Below are positions 1 through 5,573 of a DNA stretch of 5,573 nucleotides, piece after piece. The stretch's first letter is position 1. Each line of letters starts with the position of its first letter. The notes below the pieces were generated by a model that had not been told where the DNA came from, did not search any database, and was given only the letters and a program-made list of their open reading frames with translations. The stretch spans positions 1 through 5,573 of the forward strand of contig JAISDF010000043.1 in the NCBI GenBank assembly GCA_031265025.1. Reading direction: 5' to 3'. A program made the translations under genes and the position numbers. The stretch comes from Spirochaetaceae bacterium. Lineage in GTDB: Bacteria; Spirochaetota; Spirochaetia; Treponematales; Breznakiellaceae.

Positions 1-1227
1 TTCCTTACCGAGGCGAGGAACCGGGGCTACTATGTGGCGCCTTCCGTTATGGAGCGCATGCTGCAGGCGGCGCGGGACCTTGGCTCCTCCCAGGAACATT
101 CGCTTTACAGCCTGGCAAGCCGCGCCTACGCTGTGTATGTACTTACCCTTAACGAAATTGTTACCACGCCGCTGGTCGAGTCGCTCAAGGCGGACATGGC
201 CCGCTACAACAGGGAGGCCGAGACCGAACTCCCCGGCCTTTTCCTTGCCGGATGCTATTCCCTTCTGCGGCGCGACATAGACGCCTTTGCGCTGGCTGAA
301 AAAATAAAATGGAACATGCGTTTTGACGACTCGGTACATTACTTTGACGAACTGCTTTATGATTCCCTGTACCTTTCGGTTACCGCCAAACACTTTCCCC
401 GGCGGCTCAGGGAGGTATCCGAAACCCTCCTTAACTCCATGGCCGGCCGGCTCGAAAACCAGCGCTATACAACCCTCTCGGCGAATTTTGCCCTCATGGC
501 GGTTGACGCCTATCTCAAAGCGGTCCCCGGCGTAACAAACGGACGCTTTACGGCGAGGGAAATTCTCAACGGCAGCCGGAGGCGCGATCTGGTGTTTGCC
601 CCCGGCGTTACCGGAGGACCTGCCGCTCCCGGAGCAGGCGGCGCAAGCCAGGCCGCTTCGACAGGCGCCCTGTTCAGCGCTTCTTTTTCCGGTGAGGCGG
701 AGAAGATACAGATAGAAAACCGTGACGCCCTTAACCTCTTTTACCAGGTAACGCAGGGCGGCTTTGAACGTGAAATTCCCGGAACGGAAATAAAGAATAA
801 TCTTGAAGTGTACAGGGAATTTCTTAATGACTCAGGTGAGGCCGTTGATTCGGTCGGGGCGGGCGATGTCGTAACGGTTAAGGTGAATTTCAGAACCACC
901 AACAACAAGACCGTCTCCAACCTGGCCCTTGTGGACCTTCTCCCCGCCGGTCTTGAGGCGGACATAGACTCGGTGCGCAGAGCCGCCGCCGGTCAGCCGG
1001 CCGTCCAGTCCGGCGGCAGCCGCTGGCGTCCCGATTATGTGGACGTTCGGGAGGACCGCATTGTCGTCTATGGAACGGCAGGCCCCCAGGTTGCGAGTTT
1101 CAGCTACCGGGCCAGAGCCATTAATCCGGGGACCTTTACCGTGCCGCCCCTCTTTGCCGAAGCCATGTACGACAAAAGCGTGTGGGCCATGCGCCCCCAG
1201 GCCCCCCTTGTGGTACGGAAGGAATAG
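1..1227 (+). CDS. Bacterial alpha-2-macroglobulin-like protein (YfhM type), C-terminal part only
   Basis: This open frame runs in from the left edge with no stop, so only the last 408 residues are seen and no start can be assigned; the in-frame GTG at 34 is internal. In the family, these large (about 1,500-1,900 residue) envelope proteins, usually lipoproteins, trap attacking proteases. Visible residues 1 to about 180 are Leu/Ala-rich helical repeats, matching the end of the alpha-helical thioester domain. Residues about 202-221 are a Gly/Ala/Pro-rich linker. Residues about 222-408 look like the C-terminal macroglobulin beta domain: they carry the family block DLLPAGLE (312-319), a DRIVVY strand near 352-357, and the ending SFSYRARAINPGTFTVPP...AEAMYD (366-391). 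The CxEQ thioester motif and any lipobox would lie upstream, so whether the thioester is present cannot be judged. In many bacteria the gene sits beside pbpC, which codes for penicillin-binding protein 1C; none follows here, because the next gene is convergent. Family assignment is firm; activity is inferred. Confidence 0.88.
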   Translation, partial: FLTEARNRGYYVAPSVMERMLQAARDLGSSQEHSLYSLASRAYAVYVLTLNEIVTTPLVESLKADMARYNREAETELPGLFLAGCYSLLRRDIDAFALAEKIKWNMRFDDSVHYFDELLYDSLYLSVTAKHFPRRLREVSETLLNSMAGRLENQRYTTLSANFALMAVDAYLKAVPGVTNGRFTAREILNGSRRRDLVFAPGVTGGPAAPGAGGASQAASTGALFSASFSGEAEKIQIENRDALNLFYQVTQGGFEREIPGTEIKNNLEVYREFLNDSGEAVDSVGAGDVVTVKVNFRTTNNKTVSNLALVDLLPAGLEADIDSVRRAAAGQPAVQSGGSRWRPDYVDVREDRIVVYGTAGPQVASFSYRARAINPGTFTVPPLFAEAMYDKSVWAMRPQAPLVVRKE

Positions 1228-1231
1228 CGGG

Positions 1232-1489
1232 CTATTTCTCGTGTTTTCCTGTCGGGCTGTGTTTGCAGCCCATGGCGCTTTCGGTCGAACCGCAGTAGAC
1301 GCATTTGCTGCCCCCGTGTCCGTGGATGTGTTTCCGGGTGGGGGTCTGGAGGCATCCGTTGCCGTAGGAAGATGACCCGCAGTAAATGCAGTGTTTTTCG
1401 TCATCGTGATGTACATGGAGGCCGTTGGTGCTTTTGGGACAGCCGGGGCCGTAGGCGGTAGAACCGCAAAATTGGCATTTAGTCGCCAT
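1232..1489 (-). CDS. Small Cys/His-rich protein with three 29-residue putative metal-binding repeats
   Basis: This gene encodes 85 residues in three tandem units with an exact 29-residue period. Cys 5/34/63, Cys 8/37/66, Cys 17/46/75 and His 25/54/83 align perfectly, with a further His at 27 and 56; the third unit ends at Lys85 in that place. The pattern is C-x2-C-G-S-x6-C-x7-H-x-H, with shared YCGS, YGxGC and SPTxKH blocks. Three Cys plus one or two His per unit resemble zinc-finger-like ligand sets, so zinc or another soft metal is the likely partner; this is inference, and I know no characterised function. There is no signal peptide or membrane segment, so it is probably cytoplasmic. The start is fixed by a strong Shine-Dalgarno 6 nt upstream. 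A nearby ATG at 1493 in another frame meets a stop after four codons. The gene lies 101 bp behind the second receptor on the same strand, so it may be the last gene of that operon or have its own promoter. Its stop is 4 bp from that of the alpha-2-macroglobulin gene. Confidence 0.85.
   Translation of the reverse strand: MATKCQFCGSTAYGPGCPKSTNGLHVHHDDEKHCIYCGSSSYGNGCLQTPTRKHIHGHGGSKCVYCGSTESAMGCKHSPTGKHEK
1235..1477 (-). repeat. Three tandem 29-codon protein repeats (third truncated to 23 codons)
   Basis: Unit 1 covers residues 5-33 (1477-1391), unit 2 residues 34-62 (1390-1304) and unit 3 residues 63-85 (1303-1235). The spacing of all invariant Cys and first His residues is exactly 29 codons. 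Other positions, especially the linkers after the His pair, have diverged. This suggests old duplications kept by selection on the ligand residues rather than a recent DNA slippage event. Confidence 0.8.
1254..1271. repeat. Short perfect inverted repeat inside the Cys/His gene
   Basis: GGGCTG and CAGCCC form a 6 bp GC-rich stem around a 6 nt loop, 27 bp beyond the alpha-2-macroglobulin stop and inside the 3' end of the small convergent gene. Neither strand has a T-run directly after the stem, so it does not fit a standard intrinsic terminator. It could be a weak stop for plus-strand transcription in a region with no free space for one, or it may be chance. Confidence 0.3.
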
Positions 1490-1590
1490 TCATTTCTCCT
1501 CTTGATATAGTTCTGTTGAACAAGCCTATGATTTAGTATCGGTATTGGGTTTTGGTTTCCTTACAGTAAAATACGCGCCGCATGGAAGGG
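1490..1590 (-). other. 101 bp intergenic gap between the second receptor and the Cys/His gene
   Basis: Read on the minus strand, this is more AT-rich than the flanking genes. It holds the ribosome-binding site for the small gene. GATACT and TATATC resemble -10 elements, but neither has a good -35 at 16-18 bp, so no promoter is called. No hairpin with a T-run follows the receptor stop; the only symmetry seen is TTACTGTAA (1561-1569), which is too short for a terminator. Read-through from the receptor genes is therefore plausible. An independent promoter remains possible. Confidence 0.5.
1496..1503 (-). promoter_or_regulatory. Strong ribosome-binding site of the Cys/His-rich gene
   Basis: On the minus strand AAGAGGAG ends 6 nt before the ATG at 1489. 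This near-ideal Shine-Dalgarno fixes the start of the small protein and is strong support that the ORF is really translated. It contrasts with the second receptor, which has no such site. Confidence 0.8.
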
Positions 1591-3603
1591 CTAAAATGTA
1601 TACGTCAGCGATGCGCTTATGGTTCTGCCGGCGGCGGGGTAATAGCCGTCCCAGTATACCAGCGGGGCATAGGAGGCGTCGAGGAGATTGTCTACGGCAA
1701 GTCTCGCCGCAAAGGTACTGCCGTCTTTTTTCAGGGTATAATGAACAAAGAGGCCGAATACATTGGTCGCGCCGGTCCTGTCCCTGGTGTTGGTGAAATC
1801 GCCTCCCTGATAGGCCGCTGAGGCATAGGTCCAATCTGCGCCGCCTTCAAGGCCGAAAGATGTCAGGAGGCTCATCCCGGCATATACCGAATGGGCGGGA
1901 ACCAGGGGAACGGTTTTTTCCCTGAAAGCGCCGCCTCTGAATATTGCCCGCATCAGGCTGTACCCTCCCCTGAAAGCGGCCCACGCAAAGGGCGTAAGCT
2001 CAAGGTCCGCGTTAAGGCCGAAGCGGCCTGTATTGCCGTCCATATTTTCGTTGGCGTATGACAGGGGATTATACCAAATTTCGTCATCAACGCGCATAAA
2101 GAAGAAGCGGGCCGAGCCTGAGGCAAGCCTGTTAAGCCTGTATGAAGTTCCCGCTTCGGCGTTAAAGCCTGTTTCGGGTTTAAGACCGCTGTTAAAAGTT
2201 CCGCCGTAGTAAACTTCCGCCTGTTCGTCGGCTGCCGGATAATGGAACAGCCTCGTAAAGGAGGCGTAGAATTTCAGGTCTTTGGACGGATTAACCGTAA
2301 GGCCCGCCGCGTATACAAAGGCATGATGGACAATAGCATCGTCCAAAGTTCCGTCGCGGGTTTCGGCAAAGAGAAAGTATGAATCATAACGGGCGCCGAG
2401 ACTTAACGTGAGGTATTCACACGGGCTGAAACGGCCGGTGAGGTAGGGGGCGGCGGTATAGGCCCTGACCTCAGCCCCGCCGCCCAGGGTTGCGGCGGGG
2501 GTATCCCTCGCCTTGTCCGCGTAAGACCTGACGTCAAGCCTTGCCATATCAAGGTCAACGCCGCCTGAAAGGCTGAAGCGTAACGGACCTGTTTCTTTTG
2601 ACCAGGCGGCCCGGGGCCTCAGTTCCCCACTGTGTACGGTCCGGTTCGTATAATTGGGGGTATAATAAGAAGGGAAATTTGATTCAACCTTTTTAAGGCT
2701 GTAGCGGCCGGGTATGACCAGGGTAAGATCAGGCGAAAGCTCCCAGCTCAGGGCAAGGCCGCCTGAAAGATGCTGTTCTTTGGCGTCATCATCCTGATTT
2801 GCCGCCTGCCTGGGATCGCTTTCAAACTGGGCTTTGCTCAGGCTTCCCGGCATGGCGTAATCAATAACAACAAACGAAGCGTCGGCCTCAAGGGTAACGG
2901 CGTCGGAAAGAAAAAAATTCATCCTGCCTGACATGGCCGCGTTTGAAAAGCCCTGCCTGTCCCGGTAGCCGCCGCTTCCGGTATGTCCGGCGGAGACTGA
3001 AAGCGCGGCCCCGGAGAATGAACGCTGGTGGGAGAAGAACTGGGAGTTGCCGAAAAACGAAGCTCCCGATACGCCCAGTATGGTCGCGGTACGCGGGGCC
3101 TTTTTGGTGATGATGTTGATGACGCCGCCAACGGCGTTGCTGCCGTATTGCACCGAGGCTGGGCCGTCGTAAATTTCGATGCGTTCAATATCATAAAGGG
3201 GAATAGAAAGCCAGTTGAGAATGTGCATGTCGGGATCGTTGCGTTTATGGCCGTCTACAAGAACCAGGACCCTGGTTCCTGAATTTTCGCCGAAGCCCCG
3301 CATGGAGATTTCCCCTGAGCCTGAACCGGCCATGGACATTCGCACCTGTATGTAGGGCAGGGACTCAAAAAGTTCAGCGACGCTTGAAGCGCCCGACTTT
3401 TCAATATCCCCGGCGCTGATTACTTCGATATGGGCAGGAACAGAATCAGGTGATTCGGAACTCCGCGAAGGAGTAACCACGAATTCCAAGAGCGGCGCTT
3501 CCATCACCGGAATTTCATCATCGTATTCAGCGGCGGAAAGGCCGCCCAGGCGCAGCGCCGCGATCAGGGTGACAGCAAAGAAGAAACGGGCAGGCATAAT
3601 CAC
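1591..3603 (-). CDS. TonB-dependent outer-membrane receptor, complete (downstream one of a pair)
   Basis: This 670-residue protein imports an unknown ligand across the outer membrane using TonB energy. Residues 1-25 form a signal peptide: Arg6, a hydrophobic core with FFFAVTLIAAL, and a likely cleavage after SAA. A TonB-box-like stretch, LEFVVTPSR, lies at 39-47. The plug domain spans about 52-168 with MRGFG (101-105), VLVDGHKRND (114-123) and the hallmark GPASVQYG...GGVINIIT (147-166). The rest is a beta-barrel with alternating aromatic strands, ending in SASLTYTF; the terminal Phe is the usual outer-membrane assembly signal. Size and plug resemble the BtuB/siderophore group (COG4206-like), but the substrate cannot be read from sequence. 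The start is uncertain: GTG at 3603 gives 670 residues and ATG at 3597 gives 668, and neither has a Shine-Dalgarno at normal distance. It follows the first receptor by 25 bp, so co-transcription and perhaps translational reinitiation are likely. Confidence 0.93.
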   Translation of the reverse strand: MIMPARFFFAVTLIAALRLGGLSAAEYDDEIPVMEAPLLEFVVTPSRSSESPDSVPAHIEVISAGDIEKSGASSVAELFESLPYIQVRMSMAGSGSGEISMRGFGENSGTRVLVLVDGHKRNDPDMHILNWLSIPLYDIERIEIYDGPASVQYGSNAVGGVINIITKKAPRTATILGVSGASFFGNSQFFSHQRSFSGAALSVSAGHTGSGGYRDRQGFSNAAMSGRMNFFLSDAVTLEADASFVVIDYAMPGSLSKAQFESDPRQAANQDDDAKEQHLSGGLALSWELSPDLTLVIPGRYSLKKVESNFPSYYTPNYTNRTVHSGELRPRAAWSKETGPLRFSLSGGVDLDMARLDVRSYADKARDTPAATLGGGAEVRAYTAAPYLTGRFSPCEYLTLSLGARYDSYFLFAETRDGTLDDAIVHHAFVYAAGLTVNPSKDLKFYASFTRLFHYPAADEQAEVYYGGTFNSGLKPETGFNAEAGTSYRLNRLASGSARFFFMRVDDEIWYNPLSYANENMDGNTGRFGLNADLELTPFAWAAFRGGYSLMRAIFRGGAFREKTVPLVPAHSVYAGMSLLTSFGLEGGADWTYASAAYQGGDFTNTRDRTGATNVFGLFVHYTLKKDGSTFAARLAVDNLLDASYAPLVYWDGYYPAAGRTISASLTYTF
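3525..3603 (-). other. Signal peptide region of the second receptor
   Basis: The first 25-26 codons encode a short n-region with Arg6, a hydrophobic core from about residue 7 to 22, and a small-residue cleavage region (LSAA). Cleavage after SAA would give a mature protein starting EYDDEIP, an acidic N-terminus like that visible in the upstream receptor. The position is judged by eye, not by a predictor. Confidence 0.7.
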
Positions 3604-3628
3604 AGTATGTTGCGGCGGCGGGGCCTTG
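3604..3628 (-). other. 25 bp gap between the two receptor genes, without a Shine-Dalgarno at normal distance
   Basis: On the minus strand the TGA of the first receptor (3631-3629) is followed by a C-rich spacer. The only purine-rich bit, AAGG (3627-3624), is 20 nt from the GTG and 26 nt from the ATG, too far for normal pairing. There is no room for a promoter or terminator. The two receptors are therefore very probably on one transcript. Confidence 0.65.
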
Positions 3629-5573
3629 TCAATTTGCCTGGGGGCCGGGCGAAGGATTCAGGCGCGGCGTTTCTTGTTCCCAGACCGCCCTGATTCCCAG
3701 GGTCAGGCTGATTCCCGGCATATAGTAACCCGCAAATGATTCGTAGTGGGCGTTGAGAATATTCCGCAGCGACGCGAAGACCGTAAGGTTCTTGCCTATG
3801 GACTGGTTACAGGTCCCGTGGAGTATACAGTACGGGTCAAGGCGTATCTGGTTCAGGGTGTCGGCATAGCGGGTTGTTTCATAGTGAGCCGAGAGGAGGA
3901 GGGAGCCGGTTCTCCACGACAGATCCACAGAACCGCCTATGATGTGCGTGGGCATGTAGGGTATGCGGTAACTGTCCGCCATGCTCAAGTCCCCGCTTAA
4001 AAGCCAGCTCATCTGAAATTGATAGCTCAGGCCCAGTTTAATTTGTTCAAAGCCGGCGCTCTTGAGGGGCAGGGTGAGGACAGGCCGCGCGTCCAGCCCG
4101 GCAAACCAGGCGGTTCCGATGTTTTCAGGCGACCAGCGCCCCCCCGGTCCTTTTACCCAGTGAATTGAATCTTCCGTCCATTGTCCGTAAACGGTGGCGC
4201 TTATGGTGAACTTTTCCGCGGGCGTAAATTCCCCAATCAGGTCGGCGCCAAACCCGTCCTCGGGTTTTAGGTTTGGATTCCCCACGAACATATTGTCAAG
4301 GCTCCGGTAGTACAGGTCGTCAAAGTCGGGAAATTTGAAACTGCGGAAATAGTTGTTTTTTATGACGAACTGCGGAACTATTGCCCAGCGGAAACCGAGT
4401 TTGGGAACCGCCACTGTCCGGTTTGTGTCGGTAACGCCTTTAAGCGACGCGATTACCATAAATTGCTTTACCGGCGAATATTCTCCTGTCAGATAGAGCC
4501 CGCCAAGATTGCCTGTCCTTACAGGCCGGGTTTCTGTTTCGCTTTGCGTGCGGACATACAAAAAACGCCAGTCAAGCCCGGAGCGGACGGTTGTTTTTTC
4601 GCCGGGATACCAGTTCCAGCGGTTTATGCCGGTAAGGTAATGGTCAAAACTTTTTATGGCGGTTCCGTACCTGGTGGTGGAATACTGATAGCTTAAGGAG
4701 GCTTCTGTTCCCAGGTCTTCCCGGAAAACAAGCGGCGCGTTAAACACAATGTTTTCCGTTATCTGAAAATCTTTTGCCACGGCGTATCCGGTAGAATTTG
4801 GCGTAACAGGAAAATTTTTGTTCGCGTAGTACACTTTGGTATCAAAAAGCAGCGCCGTTGTATCCGACACATCCCACGCGAAGAACGCGCCGCCGCCGGC
4901 ATCCAGAATCTCGTTGTTTATTTTTCGCCGCGCAAAACCATAGTCGTCGGTGTAAAGGTAATGATTGCCCGCCCGGTTCCCGAAAAGCGACGCCCTAAAG
5001 GAGAAACGTTCCGCGCCGTATCCTGAGGAGAGGCTCAGGCTTTGCATATCAAAGAGGTCCTCAAAGCGGGGCTCTCCTTCCGCGCCGCCTGAATGGCGGG
5101 TATTATAGCGGCCCGGCAAATATCCGTTATTCGAAAAGACGGCCCCCAGGCTGAAGCCCGGTTTTTGTTTTTTGATGGTAATGATGTTGATGACACCTCC
5201 CAGGGCGCCTGAAACATTGTATTTTGAATCCGAACCGCCGTAGATGACCTCGATGCGTTCCACAGTGTTAAGATCAACCTGGTTTATGTCAAACTCGCCT
5301 GAGCGGGGAGAATTGGCCGGTATTCCGTCTATAAGAATGGCGATGCGTTCAGTATCAAAACCGCGCAGATTCAATTCAGTCTGGTTTCCGTATCCTCCAT
5401 AGCGTGTAACGCTCATGTCCAGGGTTTCTTCAAGCAGCGACGCCAGATCCTGCGCGTTTCGCCTTTCAATCTCGTCCCTGCTTATCACCCGCATCTCCTG
5501 GGTTGTTTCAGGCGTCGCGGTAAAGGTAAGCCCCCGGTCTTCGCCAAAGTCAAGGTAGTCGTCGTACGCGCTG
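3629..5573 (-). CDS. TonB-dependent outer-membrane receptor, N-terminus cut by the window edge
   Basis: The frame is open to the right edge, giving 647 visible residues; an internal Met at 5494 is not the start, because TonB-box and plug sequence precede it. The visible part begins SAYDDYLDFGEDRG, like a mature N-terminus just after a signal peptide, so only about 20-30 residues are probably missing. A TonB-box-like LTFTATPE (15-22) is followed by a plug with ISRDEIE (30-36), LRGF (69-72), LIDG (80-83) and GGVINIIT (125-132), then a barrel with FRSFKFPDFDDLYYRS and NPNLKPEDG, motifs common in this family. Oddities: the usual GPxSxxYG loop reads GGSDSKYNVSG; Cys582 and Cys588 lie in a C-x5-C with a His between them; and after the last strand (GISLTLGIRAVW) a 16-residue Pro-rich tail replaces the normal terminal aromatic residue. 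Sequence clearly differs from the next gene, so this is an old paralogue rather than a fresh duplicate. Ligand unknown; a BtuB/FecA-like role is a guess. Confidence 0.92.
   Translation of the reverse strand, partial: SAYDDYLDFGEDRGLTFTATPETTQEMRVISRDEIERRNAQDLASLLEETLDMSVTRYGGYGNQTELNLRGFDTERIAILIDGIPANSPRSGEFDINQVDLNTVERIEVIYGGSDSKYNVSGALGGVINIITIKKQKPGFSLGAVFSNNGYLPGRYNTRHSGGAEGEPRFEDLFDMQSLSLSSGYGAERFSFRASLFGNRAGNHYLYTDDYGFARRKINNEILDAGGGAFFAWDVSDTTALLFDTKVYYANKNFPVTPNSTGYAVAKDFQITENIVFNAPLVFREDLGTEASLSYQYSTTRYGTAIKSFDHYLTGINRWNWYPGEKTTVRSGLDWRFLYVRTQSETETRPVRTGNLGGLYLTGEYSPVKQFMVIASLKGVTDTNRTVAVPKLGFRWAIVPQFVIKNNYFRSFKFPDFDDLYYRSLDNMFVGNPNLKPEDGFGADLIGEFTPAEKFTISATVYGQWTEDSIHWVKGPGGRWSPENIGTAWFAGLDARPVLTLPLKSAGFEQIKLGLSYQFQMSWLLSGDLSMADSYRIPYMPTHIIGGSVDLSWRTGSLLLSAHYETTRYADTLNQIRLDPYCILHGTCNQSIGKNLTVFASLRNILNAHYESFAGYYMPGISLTLGIRAVWEQETPRLNPSPGPQAN

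Noticed and set aside
1037..1375. A plus-strand ORF crossing the convergent stops
   Set aside because: Its product looks like the mirror of the repeat gene and the macroglobulin end, with no family features, and no ribosome-binding site stands out.
832..1416. A 194-codon minus-strand ORF spanning the end of the macroglobulin gene and the small gene
   Set aside because: It overlaps two better-supported genes in other frames, has low-complexity sequence without a recognisable domain, and would be antisense to a clear family domain.
1582..1821. Plus-strand ORFs opposite the end of the second receptor
   Set aside because: They are antisense to conserved beta-barrel coding sequence and have no recognisable domain.
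1526..1834. Minus-strand ORF in another frame at the end of the second receptor
   Set aside because: It overlaps the true receptor frame, which runs intact to a canonical terminal Phe; there is no sign of a frameshift that would join them.
3604..3660. GGGGCC-type repeats near the receptor junction as a possible terminator hairpin
   Set aside because: The two copies are direct rather than inverted repeats, so they cannot pair into a stem, and no T-run follows.
3746..4000. Plus-strand ORF inside the upstream receptor
   Set aside because: It lies fully inside the coding region of a clear TonB-dependent receptor and looks like an ordinary GC-rich shadow frame.
3100..5220. Similar DNA around the two VINIIT plug motifs (3108-3129 and about 5177-5200) as a recent duplication
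   Set aside because: Similarity is confined to the conserved plug motif; the flanking barrels are clearly different, so this is family conservation rather than a recent repeat.
1..5573. CRISPR array, tRNA/rRNA genes, insertion sequence or phage genes
   Set aside because: No regularly spaced direct repeats, no tRNA- or rRNA-like sequence and no transposase or integrase reading frame were seen; the window is nearly all filled by four ordinary coding frames.

Overview
The window holds four protein genes with almost no spare DNA. The two long tracts of paired outer-membrane receptor genes and a bacterial alpha-2-macroglobulin point to a diderm (Gram-negative-type) bacterium of moderately high GC. 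The style of the receptors would suit a spirochaete such as a gut or termite Treponema, but that is only an impression; no rRNA or other taxonomic marker is present.

Layout. Positions 1-1227 (+ strand) are the C-terminal 408 residues of a large bacterial alpha-2-macroglobulin-like protein whose start lies outside the window. It ends 4 bp from the end of a convergent gene. Everything else is on the minus strand. In transcription order this is a TonB-dependent receptor that lacks only its extreme N-terminus (5573-3629), a second complete TonB-dependent receptor 25 bp downstream (3603-1591), and, after a 101 bp gap, an 85-residue Cys/His-rich protein (1489-1232). That small protein is built from three near-perfect 29-residue repeats and has its own strong ribosome-binding site.

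How the genes may work together. The two receptors are probably co-transcribed and would take up one or two scarce ligands (metal chelate, haem, cobalamin or siderophore) across the outer membrane with energy from TonB. No TonB/ExbBD, periplasmic binding protein or ABC permease is in the window, so the ligand cannot be assigned. The small protein looks cytoplasmic and metal-binding. Its position behind the receptors raises, but does not prove, a link to metal handling. The alpha-2-macroglobulin is an envelope protease-trap protein that faces the other way and is probably unrelated.

The most unusual item is the triple-repeat Cys/His protein. Secondary oddities are a Pro-rich tail after the last beta strand of the upstream receptor, a Cys-x5-Cys pair near the same end, a noncanonical plug motif in that receptor, and the lack of a Shine-Dalgarno sequence before the second receptor.
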